This document shows, piece by piece, positions 34,630 to 42,641 of a stretch of 64,000 nucleotides of DNA. Source of the stretch: Gluconacetobacter sacchari (GTDB lineage Bacteria > Pseudomonadota > Alphaproteobacteria > Acetobacterales > Acetobacteraceae); assembly GCF_014174255.1 (NCBI RefSeq), contig NZ_JABEQJ010000026.1, positions 1 through 64,000 of the forward strand. The letters run 5' to 3'. The notes under the pieces are model-generated. The model was not told the origin of the DNA, ran no database searches, and saw only the letters and a program-made list of their open reading frames with translations. Each line of letters opens with the position of its first letter. The stretch's first letter is position 1. Made by a program: the position numbers and the translations under genes.

Positions 34630-35399
34630 GCCTTTCCCATGTGGAAATGTCTGAGGAATGTCCGGGTCCGTTCCTCGCGCGGGTCTTCGATGACCTGCCG
34701 CGCCGGGCCGGATTCCACGATATGGCCGTCCGCCATGAAGACGACGGTGTCCGCCACGTCGCGCGCGTAGGACATTTCGTGCGTGACCACGATCTGGGTC
34801 ATGCCGGCCTGGGCGAGGTCGCGCATCACGCTCAGGATTTCCGCCACGCGCTGCGGGTCGAGCGCGGATGTCGCTTCGTCGAACAGCATGACCTTCGGTT
34901 CCATCGCCAGCGAGCGGGCGATCGCCACCCGCTGTTTCTGGCCGCCGGACAGACGGTCGGGCAGGGCGTCGGCGAAGCTGTCCATGCCCATGCGTTCCAG
35001 GAGCGGCCGGGCGATCCGCTCGGCGTCGTCGTGCGACCGGCCACGGACGAAGCGGGGGCCGGACATCACGTTTTCCAGCACCGTCATGTGCGGAAACAGG
35101 TTGAAGGACTGGAAGACCATCCCGGCCTCGGCACGAAACGCGGCCATCGCCTTCGCGCGGTGGCGCGAGGCGGTGGCGCCGAAGCGCATCGTGCTGCCGT
35201 CGATCGTGATCGAGCCGGAATCGGGGGTTTCCAGAAGATTGACGCAGCGCAGCAGGGTGGATTTTCCCGATCCGCTGGGGCCGATGAGGGCGAGTACCCG
35301 GCCCCTGGGCACGCCCAGCGAAATGTCGTGGAGCACGTCGCGCCGGCCGAAACGCTTCGAGAGGTTCACGATGTCGATCATCAGCGGTTCCCTAGCCAT
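34626..35399 (-). CDS. Polar amino-acid ABC transporter ATPase
   Basis: 257 aa GlnQ/HisP-type ATPase. Walker A GPSGSGKST, signature LSGGQKQR, Walker B VMLFDEATSALD and an H-loop in IVVTHEMSY are all intact. It energises the permease and binding protein encoded immediately upstream. The ATG at 35399 overlaps the permease stop by 8 bases; an in-frame ATG at 35381 is equally possible. Confidence 0.93.
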   Translation of the reverse strand: MAREPLMIDIVNLSKRFGRRDVLHDISLGVPRGRVLALIGPSGSGKSTLLRCVNLLETPDSGSITIDGSTMRFGATASRHRAKAMAAFRAEAGMVFQSFNLFPHMTVLENVMSGPRFVRGRSHDDAERIARPLLERMGMDSFADALPDRLSGGQKQRVAIARSLAMEPKVMLFDEATSALDPQRVAEILSVMRDLAQAGMTQIVVTHEMSYARDVADTVVFMADGHIVESGPARQVIEDPREERTRTFLRHFHMGKA

Positions 35400-36051
35400 G
35401 GCGGCGGCGCTCCAGCAGGCGCGCGCCCTGCGTCAGCGGAAACAGGATCAGGAAATAGATGACGGCGATCGTGGTATAGACCTCCAGCGGCTTGTAGGTG
35501 GCCGAGGCGACCATCTGCCCCTGATAGACCAGGTCGGGCACGGTCACGACCGAGATCAGCGACGTGTTCTTCAGTTGCAGCACCACCTGGCTGACCAGCG
35601 GGGCGGTCATGCGCCGCAGGGCCTGCGGGGCGATGACCCGGCGCATCATCGTGACGGGGGTCATGCCCAGCGCGGCGGCGGCATCCCACTGGCCGCGATC
35701 GATCGAATCCAGTCCCGCGCGGAAGATTTCGCTGTAGAATGCCGCGCCGTAGAGCGACAGGGCCAGCAGCGCCGCCGTGGCGGGCGCCAGGCTGAGCCCC
35801 AGCACGACCGGCAGCGCGTAATAGCACCAGACCAGTTGCACCAGCGCCGGCGTACAGCGGAAGATTTCGACGACCGCCCCGGCGGGGATGGAGAGGATCT
35901 TCCAGCCGCTGCGCCGCGCCAGCGTCAGCAGCAGCCCCACCGCCATGCCGACGACCGCGCTGGCGACGGTGAAGCCCAGCGTATATTCAAGGCCGATCCG
36001 GAAAATCGACCAGTATTGCAGGATCGGACCGAAATCCCATTTATAGGTCAT
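35392..36051 (-). CDS. Polar amino-acid ABC transporter permease
   Basis: 219 aa HisM/GlnP-type permease with about five helices. Family motifs: an N-terminal GLEYTLGFTVASAVVG, FRCTPALVQLVWCYYALP, and the EAA loop in GQWDAAAALGMTPVTMMRRV. Only one permease gene is present, so it probably acts as a homodimer. It follows the binding-protein gene by 18 bases. Confidence 0.92.
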   Translation of the reverse strand: MTYKWDFGPILQYWSIFRIGLEYTLGFTVASAVVGMAVGLLLTLARRSGWKILSIPAGAVVEIFRCTPALVQLVWCYYALPVVLGLSLAPATAALLALSLYGAAFYSEIFRAGLDSIDRGQWDAAAALGMTPVTMMRRVIAPQALRRMTAPLVSQVVLQLKNTSLISVVTVPDLVYQGQMVASATYKPLEVYTTIAVIYFLILFPLTQGARLLERRRHG

Positions 36052-36069
36052 GAGGAGCGCCGCATCGGA

Positions 36070-36915
36070 TCAGAATTCCAGGCCGGGCGGCAGCGAGGCC
36101 GGATCGACATTGCTGGCCCGCAGCGCCTTGTACATCCACTCCTGCACGATGCCCCCCGAGCGGTTGTAGAGCAGCCAGTTATTGACGAAGGTGAGGAAAC
36201 GCGGGTCGGGCGAGACGGGCACGCCGACGCAGGTCGGCTGATGCACCACGGGCTGCGGCAGGACCAGAGTCCCCACCGCCGGGTTGCGCGCGTGCATCAC
36301 GGCGGCGATCACCACCACCTGCACCACGCAGTCCGCGCGGCCGGCCTGGAGCGCCATGATCGCGTCGGTCGGCGACTGCACCGCGACGGGCGTGCAGTGG
36401 GGCAGGCTGCGCCGGACGAAGATGTCGTGCGACGAGCCGGTGTCGAATGCGACGCGGATCTCGGGCTTGTCGAGGTCTGCCCATTTCGTGACGGACAGGC
36501 CCGGCTTCGCGATCGCGGTGAAGGCGTTGTTGATGGCGATGTCGCTGAACTGGATCTGGAGCGCCCGCGCCGGCGTGGGGCTGAGGGCGAACATGACGTC
36601 GATCTTGCCGGTCTGGAGGTCCATGACCGAGGTGCCCCACTGGGCTTCCACGATTTCCGGGGTGACGCCCAGGGCCGAGGCCATGTCCCTGACCATGTCG
36701 ATGCAGGCGCCGGTCCAGCCGCCGGCCAGGAGATCCTTGTGGAAAAAGGGCTCGGCCCCCGGAATGGCCGCGGTGCGGAGCTTGCCCGAGGCCCTGATGC
36801 GCTCGATCGCCCCGCCCGCCTCCTGCGCGCGCGCCGGGCGCAGGCCCGGAAGGGACGTCGCGGCCGCGAAGCCGCCCAGTGCCAGGACCGATGCAAAGGC
36901 TCGACGTGTCGTCAC
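36070..36915 (-). CDS. Polar amino-acid ABC substrate-binding protein
   Basis: 281 aa periplasmic binding protein, family 3. The N-terminus is an export signal with a twin arginine (TTRRAFASVLALGGFAAA) cleaved near ARAQ. Core motifs: IRASGKLRTAAIPGAEPF, WTGACIDMVRDMASALG and a VMFALSPTPAR loop. GTG start at 36915 with GGAGA upstream. The specificity is for an amino acid or close relative; D-forms are suggested only by context. Confidence 0.9.
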   Translation of the reverse strand: MTTRRAFASVLALGGFAAATSLPGLRPARAQEAGGAIERIRASGKLRTAAIPGAEPFFHKDLLAGGWTGACIDMVRDMASALGVTPEIVEAQWGTSVMDLQTGKIDVMFALSPTPARALQIQFSDIAINNAFTAIAKPGLSVTKWADLDKPEIRVAFDTGSSHDIFVRRSLPHCTPVAVQSPTDAIMALQAGRADCVVQVVVIAAVMHARNPAVGTLVLPQPVVHQPTCVGVPVSPDPRFLTFVNNWLLYNRSGGIVQEWMYKALRASNVDPASLPPGLEF

Positions 36916-37017
36916 TTCAGGATCTCCCCGCCATCAGGCGAACCGTTTACGATGCAGATCGACTTTAGGGGGGTGGGCGGTACCGTAAAGCCGAAATCGT
37001 CCAGCCCCTCCCGGCCG

Positions 37018-37989
37018 TCAGACGATCTGGTTCTTCAGCGGTGTTCCGGCTTCGAGCGCCGCGATGTTCGTCATCAGGATATCGACGACGTTGCGCTCGT
37101 AGAACTGCGTCTCGCCCGCCGCATGGGGCGTGACGACCACATTGTCCATCGACCACAGGGGCGAGGTGGCGGGCAGGGGCTCCTCGACGAACGTATCGAG
37201 CGCCGCGCCGGCGATCCGTCCGGATCGCAGCGCCGCGATCATGGCGTCCTCGTCGACGACCCTGCCGCGGGCGACATTGATCAGCACCGCGTCCGGGCGC
37301 ATGGCGGCGAAGGCATCCGCGCCCATCAGGCCGACCGTCTCGGGCGTGAGCGGGCATGTCAGGATCACCACGTCGGCCTGCGGCAGGGTGGCCAGGAAAT
37401 CCCGGTTCGAGATGACCCGCACGCCCACGGGCTGCGTTGCGGGGACCGAGCGGCGCATCGCGATGACGTTCATGCCGAACGCCGCGCACAGCCGGGCAAC
37501 GCGGGCGCCGATCCCGCCGAAACCGACGATCAGCACGGTCTTGCTGTCCAGTTCCTGCAACCGGTCCTTCGGGTTGCTGCTGGTCGGGCGCCAATAGGCG
37601 TTCTTCTGGTCGTCGCGGGCTTCGTACAACCGGCGTGACAGGGTCAGGAGCAGGCCCAGCGCGTGATCCGAAACGGCGTTCGCGTTCACGCCCTGGGCGC
37701 TGCACAGATGGACGCCGCGCGCGCGGAACAGGGCATGGTCGTAATGATCGACGCCGGCGCTGACCGACTGCACAAGCTTGAGTTTCGGCGCCCAGTCGAG
37801 AACATGGTTTTTCCAGAGCATGGACACGACCAGGATGTCGGCCTCGCCGATCACCGCCTCAAGATCCTGGAGATTGGTGACCTGGGTGCAGGGCGGCGGA
37901 TCGGGGTGGCGTTCCATCTCGCCCTTGAGGTCGTAATGCGCGTGCGCGACACAGACGTTGGGCCGTGCGCCGATCCATGGTTTTATCAT
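37018..37989 (-). CDS. D-isomer-specific 2-hydroxyacid dehydrogenase
   Basis: 323 aa NAD(P)-dependent enzyme interconverting 2-oxo and 2-hydroxy acids. NAD motif VGFGGIGARVARL, catalytic Arg in NVARGRVVDE, and the C-terminal His in VVTPHAAGE are visible. Probably reduces the 2-oxo acid formed by DadA-like or aminotransferase activity, or works in reverse. The first gene after a 154-base gap containing two dyads at 38079-38131, so it likely starts a transcript. Confidence 0.88.
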   Translation of the reverse strand: MIKPWIGARPNVCVAHAHYDLKGEMERHPDPPPCTQVTNLQDLEAVIGEADILVVSMLWKNHVLDWAPKLKLVQSVSAGVDHYDHALFRARGVHLCSAQGVNANAVSDHALGLLLTLSRRLYEARDDQKNAYWRPTSSNPKDRLQELDSKTVLIVGFGGIGARVARLCAAFGMNVIAMRRSVPATQPVGVRVISNRDFLATLPQADVVILTCPLTPETVGLMGADAFAAMRPDAVLINVARGRVVDEDAMIAALRSGRIAGAALDTFVEEPLPATSPLWSMDNVVVTPHAAGETQFYERNVVDILMTNIAALEAGTPLKNQIV

Positions 37990-38078
37990 GTTTCATTTCC
38001 ATCCGTTGCAGGAGAAAAGGAGGGGAGGAAACCGGCCTCCCGCGATCGTCTCTGTCCTGCGATGGAACATATTATTCC

Positions 38079-38131
38079 TATTCCGGAATGAGAAGGCAAA
38101 ATGCCTCCCGCATATATTCCATTCTGGAATG
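38079..38131 (-). promoter_or_regulatory. Two copies of an ATTCYGGAAT dyad
   Basis: ATTCCGGAATG (dyad at 38080-38089) and CATTCTGGAATG (38120-38131) share one 12-base pattern and lie 41 bases apart, close to four helical turns. They sit 90-140 bases upstream of the hydroxyacid dehydrogenase start. The phased palindromes suggest cooperative binding of a dimeric regulator, possibly the LysR protein at 30982-31944. Binding is inferred. Confidence 0.5.
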
Positions 38132-38143
38132 TTTCAGGCCTGT

Positions 38144-38923
38144 CTAGAACAGGCCGCGATAGTCGCCGCCATCGACCAGCAGGCTCTGGGCCGTGATGAA
38201 GCCGGCCTTGTGCGAACAGAAGAACGCGACGGTCGCCGCGATCTCTTCGACGTCGCCGAAGCGTTTCGCGGGGTTGCCGGCGGCGCGTTCCGCCCAGATG
38301 CTGTCGTAGCTGCGCCCGGTCATGTGCGCGAGGTCGCGGACATGGGCATGTTGCGCCGCCGAATCGATGATGCCGGGCAGGACATTGTTGATCGTGACGT
38401 TCCGCGCCACCAGTTGCCGGGCCAGGCCGGACGAGAAGGCGACCAGGCCCGACCGCGCGGCGTTCGAAAGCGCCATTTCCGCCTGTGGGTTCTTCACGCT
38501 GCGGGACACGATGTTGACGATGCGGCCAAAGCCGCGCGCGCCCATGCCGTCGACCGCCAGCCGGATCATCTCGATCGGGGCCAGCATCATCATGTCGACG
38601 CCGGCGATCCAGCGGGCGCGGTCCCAGTCGCGGAAATCGCCCGGCGGCATGCCGCCACCGTTATTGACCAGGATATCGGGCGCGGGGCAGGCATCGAAGA
38701 TGCGCCGGCGGTCTTCGTCGCGCGTCAGGTCCGCCGCGACGGGCACGGCCTCCCGGCCGGTCCGGGCGCGCGCCAGCGCGGCGGTTTCCTCCAGCGCGCC
38801 CAGGTCGCGCGCCACCAGCGTGACGGCCGCGCCCTCGGCCGCCAGGGTCAGGGCGATGGCCCGGCCCATGCCCCGGCTGGCGCCGCATACGATCGCCCGA
38901 CGGCCCTCAAGTCCCAGGTCCAT
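38144..38923 (-). CDS. Atypical SDR-family oxidoreductase
   Basis: 259 aa from ATG 38923. Cofactor loop IVCGASRGMGRAIALTLA and NNGG motif are present, and the C-terminus has NVTINNVLPGIID. The usual catalytic YxxxK is missing: the expected site reads AEMALSNAARSGLVAFSSGL. A subgroup of SDR proteins with SNAAR at this place is known, and its chemistry is unclear. Follows the racemase gene by 17 bases. Substrate unknown. Confidence 0.8.
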   Translation of the reverse strand: MDLGLEGRRAIVCGASRGMGRAIALTLAAEGAAVTLVARDLGALEETAALARARTGREAVPVAADLTRDEDRRRIFDACPAPDILVNNGGGMPPGDFRDWDRARWIAGVDMMMLAPIEMIRLAVDGMGARGFGRIVNIVSRSVKNPQAEMALSNAARSGLVAFSSGLARQLVARNVTINNVLPGIIDSAAQHAHVRDLAHMTGRSYDSIWAERAAGNPAKRFGDVEEIAATVAFFCSHKAGFITAQSLLVDGGDYRGLF

Positions 38924-38940
38924 GCCCCTGCCTCCAACAG

Positions 38941-39684
38941 TTACAGGCGCGAATGCGCGCGGGAGAAGGTTCGTGGCCGGATGCCGGCCACGAACCATGT
39001 CACCATCGAATAGATATCATACACCGGCAGGCCGGTCGCGGCGGCGACGGCCGCCGCATAGGGGGGCATGTTGGTGCATTCCAGGACGATCGCACCGATA
39101 TCGGGGGTGTCGCGCACCAGCGCGCGCGCGGCCTCCACGACATCGCGCTCCGCCAGGCCGATATCCATCCTGTCGCTCTCGGCCTTGATGAGAACGCGAA
39201 AGAATTCGGCGCCGTTCTCGGTGCCGGCGACCGGCGTATCCGCCGGCGCCCCGACGGCCGCGAGATGGGCGGGGGTCAATGCCGCCGCGCAGACCGTGAC
39301 GACGCCCGCGCGCCGGCCGGGCGGCAGGGTCGCATTGACCCACGGAATTTGCATGAGCGCGGACGTCGCGACCGGAACGGCGAGGGCGCTGGCCAGTCGC
39401 GGCTGGAGCAGGGCGAGAAAGCCGCAATTGGTGGTGATGGCCGACACGCCCAGGTCGATCAGCCGCCTGCCGGCCCTGATGAAATGGTCGAGCCGGTCGC
39501 GCGGATCGCCAAGGACGATGCGTTCGGGCGTGGCGCCCTCCACGACGCAGAACTGGACCGGAAACGGCCAGGTCTCGGCATTGCCCATGTCGCCCGGAAT
39601 GCGCGGGAAGCGGGCTTCCAGCATCAGGATGCCGAGCGGCACGCCATAGATGGCCCGCCCGCCCCGTGCGATCATGTCCGCCAT
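38941..39684 (-). CDS. Aspartate/glutamate racemase-family protein
   Basis: 247 aa. The two-cysteine catalytic pair of the superfamily is visible: Cys in SAITTNCGFL and Cys in IVLECTNMPPY. Members include amino-acid racemases, hydantoin racemase, maleate isomerase and arylmalonate decarboxylase, so the exact reaction is open. Context (aminotransferase upstream, DadA and amino-acid transporter downstream) favours L/D interconversion of an imported amino acid. Confidence 0.85.
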   Translation of the reverse strand: MADMIARGGRAIYGVPLGILMLEARFPRIPGDMGNAETWPFPVQFCVVEGATPERIVLGDPRDRLDHFIRAGRRLIDLGVSAITTNCGFLALLQPRLASALAVPVATSALMQIPWVNATLPPGRRAGVVTVCAAALTPAHLAAVGAPADTPVAGTENGAEFFRVLIKAESDRMDIGLAERDVVEAARALVRDTPDIGAIVLECTNMPPYAAAVAAATGLPVYDIYSMVTWFVAGIRPRTFSRAHSRL

Positions 39685-39697
39685 CGTCCGCCGTGTC

Positions 39698-40954
39698 CTA
39701 TCCTGCCAGTAGTCGGTTGACGCCTGTCTTCAGGCGGTCGAGCGCGTCGTCGATCATCCTGTCGGATGCCGCATAGGACAGCCGCAGATATCCCGGCCCG
39801 CCGAAGCAGAAGCCGGGGACGATCGCGACATGGCATTCATGCAGGAAATACCGGCACAACGCGGCATCGTCGGCGATATCCCTGCGTTTCAATTCCGGCC
39901 TGGCAAGCAGGGCGCGCATGTCCGCGAAGGCATAGAACGCCCCGTCGGGCAGCAGGCAATGGACATGCGGGATCGCGTTGAGGCCGGCGACGATCCTGTC
40001 CCGGCGGCCGCGAAAGGCGTCGCGCCGGCTGGCGATGACGTCCTGCGGCCCGTCGAGGGCCTCGATCGCGGCGACCTGGCTGATCGAGCAGGGGTTGGAC
40101 GAACTCTGGCTCTGCACCACCGCCATGGCGGCGATGATCTCCGGCGCGGCGGCGGCGTAGCCCACCCGCCAGCCGGTCATCGAATAGGCTTTCGACACGC
40201 CGTTGACGGTGACGACGCGGGGTTTCAGGTCCGGGCATGTCGCCGCCATCGTCGCGAACGGCGCGGTGTCATAGAGAACATGTTCATAGATATCGTCCGA
40301 GATGACGCCGACATGCGGCGCCGCGCGCAGCACCTCGCCCAGGGCCGCGAGATGCGCCGCCCGGTAGACCGCGCCCGTGGGGTTGGAGGGGGAGTTGAGC
40401 AGCAGCCAGCGCGTCCGGGGCGTCAGGGCGGCGGCAAGCTGCTCCGGCGACAGGCGGAAGCCGGTTTCCTCCGAACACGCGACCACGCGCGCCATGCCGC
40501 CGGCGAGGCGGATCATGTCGAGATAGGTTGTCCAGCACGGTGACGGAACGATCACTTCGTCGCCCGGATTCAGCGTGGCCATCAGGATATTGAAGAGGAC
40601 CTGCTTTGCGCCGGCGCCGATGCTGATTTCGTTCTCGGCATAATCCATGCCGTTTTCGCGCCGGAACTTGCGGCGGATCGCCGCCTTGAGTTCGGCGGTG
40701 CCGTCGAGGGCCGTGTAACGGGTCTGGTTGGTCGATATGGCGTTGATTCCGGCCAGCTTGACATTGTCGGGGGTGGGAAAGTCGGGTTCCCCCGCACTGA
40801 GGGAGATCACGTCGTCATGCGAGGCCGCCAGGTTTCGGGCTTCCGCGCCGATGCGGATGATCTCTGAAACGCCGATACCGTTCAGCTTTGCGGATCGTGA
40901 GAATTCTGGCCAGCGCCCCATGATTGCTTTTTTCCCATCACTCTGGCTGATCAT
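39698..40954 (-). CDS. PLP-dependent class I/II aminotransferase
   Basis: 418 aa, AspC/AAT fold. N-terminal SLSAGEPDFPTPDNVKLAG and the PLP lysine in NGVSKAYSMTGWRVGYAA are classic for the aspartate/aromatic aminotransferase subgroup. C-terminal substrate Arg in GPGYLRLSYA. The ATG at 40954 has AGGA 5 bases upstream. First gene of the long leftward run; 13 bases separate it from the racemase gene. Confidence 0.9.
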   Translation of the reverse strand: MISQSDGKKAIMGRWPEFSRSAKLNGIGVSEIIRIGAEARNLAASHDDVISLSAGEPDFPTPDNVKLAGINAISTNQTRYTALDGTAELKAAIRRKFRRENGMDYAENEISIGAGAKQVLFNILMATLNPGDEVIVPSPCWTTYLDMIRLAGGMARVVACSEETGFRLSPEQLAAALTPRTRWLLLNSPSNPTGAVYRAAHLAALGEVLRAAPHVGVISDDIYEHVLYDTAPFATMAATCPDLKPRVVTVNGVSKAYSMTGWRVGYAAAAPEIIAAMAVVQSQSSSNPCSISQVAAIEALDGPQDVIASRRDAFRGRRDRIVAGLNAIPHVHCLLPDGAFYAFADMRALLARPELKRRDIADDAALCRYFLHECHVAIVPGFCFGGPGYLRLSYAASDRMIDDALDRLKTGVNRLLAG

Positions 40955-41056
40955 GCGTTCCTAGCAGGTCGGGCGCGGGCGAGCCTGTGCGTTCGGCATA
41001 CTTTTTGTACGGAAATCATTCCATTATCAGGATGATGGGGGCGGGGAAAGGGCCTG

Positions 41057-42514
41057 CTACTGGCCGGCGGCGCGCAGCGGCGGCTCCGCCGGCACGTCCT
41101 TGAGGTCCATGCCCTGGAATTTTCCCGTCAGGGTCTGGAGGAAGGCCGCGATATCGGCCACGTCCCGATCCGCGATATGACGATCCGGTGTCTGGTAGCG
41201 CGCCATGACCCGGATCGCCTGCTCCAGGGTCTTGGCGCTGCCATCATGGAAATAGGGCGCGGTCAGTGCGACATTCCGCAGGTTCGGAACCTTGAAGCGC
41301 TGTAGATCGGCCTTCGATTGGGTGACCGCGAAGCGGCCCATGTCGACCGATGTCAGCGGCTTGTCGCGGTCCTGGAAATAGGGGCCTTCAAGCCCGAGGA
41401 TTTCGAACGCGTCGCCGCCGACGGCGACGCCGCTGTGACAGCCCGAGCAGCCGATCTGCTTGAAACGTTCATAGCCGCGCAGCTCCTGCGCGGTCAGCGC
41501 CTTTGCGTCGCCCTTCAGGTACAGGTCGAAGCGGCTATCCGGTGTGATCAGGGTCTTTTCATATTCCGCGATCGCGTTGGTCACGGTCTGCTCGGTCACC
41601 GCGTTGGGCCCGTACAGGCTTTCGAAAGCTGTCGCGTATTCCGGCACCGCGGCAATGGCGGCAGCCACGCCCGCCCAGTCATGCGACCCCATTTCGACGG
41701 GGTTGGTCACGGGGCCGGCGGCCTGGGCGGCCAGGTCGGCGGCGCGGCCATTCCAGAACTGCGCCAGGTTGAACACCGCATTATAGACCGTCGGGGTATT
41801 GATCGGCCCCTTCTGGCCATTGATTCCGGTGGCGGTCACCATGTGGTCGACCCCGCCTTCGTTCAGGCCATGGCAACTGGCGCAGTTCAACTGGCCGTTG
41901 CCCGACAGGCGCGTGTCGAAGAACAGCGTGCGCCCCAACTCGGCCTTCCGCCAGTCGACCGGCACGCTTTCGGGAATGGGCTGGATGACTTCGCCGGCGA
42001 AGTGCGGGGCAACCCCCGGCGTGGCGTAGTATCGGCGCCGCTGGTCCTGGATCCAGGCCAGGATGTCCCGCCGCTGGCGCGCGTCCAGATAGGCGTGCCA
42101 GTGAAGGGCCAGATAGGCCCATGGCGGCATCCGATTCTGCGCGATCACTTCCTCGATCCGCGAGAGCTGCTCGACCGAGGGCGGCTTGCCGGCCTGGAAC
42201 GCCGCGATGACGGGCTGGAACTGGAAGTGACGCTGGCCCTGGGTCAGGTCGCGGGCCATGATCTGGTTGGCGAGCGGCAGGCTGAAGTAGAAGGGCAGGT
42301 CGGTGCCGGCCACATGGCAGTAGTCGCAGCGCGCCTCCTGAAAGGCCGCGAAGGCCTTCATGGACACGGGGTCGTGCAATGACGGACTCCCGGCGGGGAT
42401 CTGCGGCGCGCCCGCATGGTCGAAATGCACGAGATAGGCGACCGCCCCGCCGTAGGCGACGACACCCAACGCCACGATGCCGGCAAGTGTCTTTTTGACT
42501 GGACTCAGCGACAA
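41057..42514 (-). CDS. Tri-haem cytochrome c peroxidase (YhjA-like)
   Basis: 485 aa. The N-terminal signal anchor (TLAGIVALGVVAYGGAVAYLV) is followed by three CxxCH haem sites: CDYCH, CASCH and CSGCH. The last two belong to the MauG/CcpA-type peroxidase core, and the extra N-terminal haem domain is as in YhjA. It should reduce periplasmic H2O2 with electrons from the quinol pool. The TTG at 42514 is chosen because AAAGGAGA lies 7 bases upstream; no ATG fits the signal sequence. Downstream of a two-component system on the same strand. Confidence 0.88.
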   Translation of the reverse strand: MSLSPVKKTLAGIVALGVVAYGGAVAYLVHFDHAGAPQIPAGSPSLHDPVSMKAFAAFQEARCDYCHVAGTDLPFYFSLPLANQIMARDLTQGQRHFQFQPVIAAFQAGKPPSVEQLSRIEEVIAQNRMPPWAYLALHWHAYLDARQRRDILAWIQDQRRRYYATPGVAPHFAGEVIQPIPESVPVDWRKAELGRTLFFDTRLSGNGQLNCASCHGLNEGGVDHMVTATGINGQKGPINTPTVYNAVFNLAQFWNGRAADLAAQAAGPVTNPVEMGSHDWAGVAAAIAAVPEYATAFESLYGPNAVTEQTVTNAIAEYEKTLITPDSRFDLYLKGDAKALTAQELRGYERFKQIGCSGCHSGVAVGGDAFEILGLEGPYFQDRDKPLTSVDMGRFAVTQSKADLQRFKVPNLRNVALTAPYFHDGSAKTLEQAIRVMARYQTPDRHIADRDVADIAAFLQTLTGKFQGMDLKDVPAEPPLRAAGQ

Positions 42515-42641
42515 GGCACGGTCTCCTTTCCCTGAAGGAAAAACACGACGATATGACTCAATCCATTGGTTAACGCACACAGAAAAAATCGGTTTCTGGG
42601 CCGGCGCGCGCCAAGGCCGGCGGGAATGGCGGGCGGTCCGT

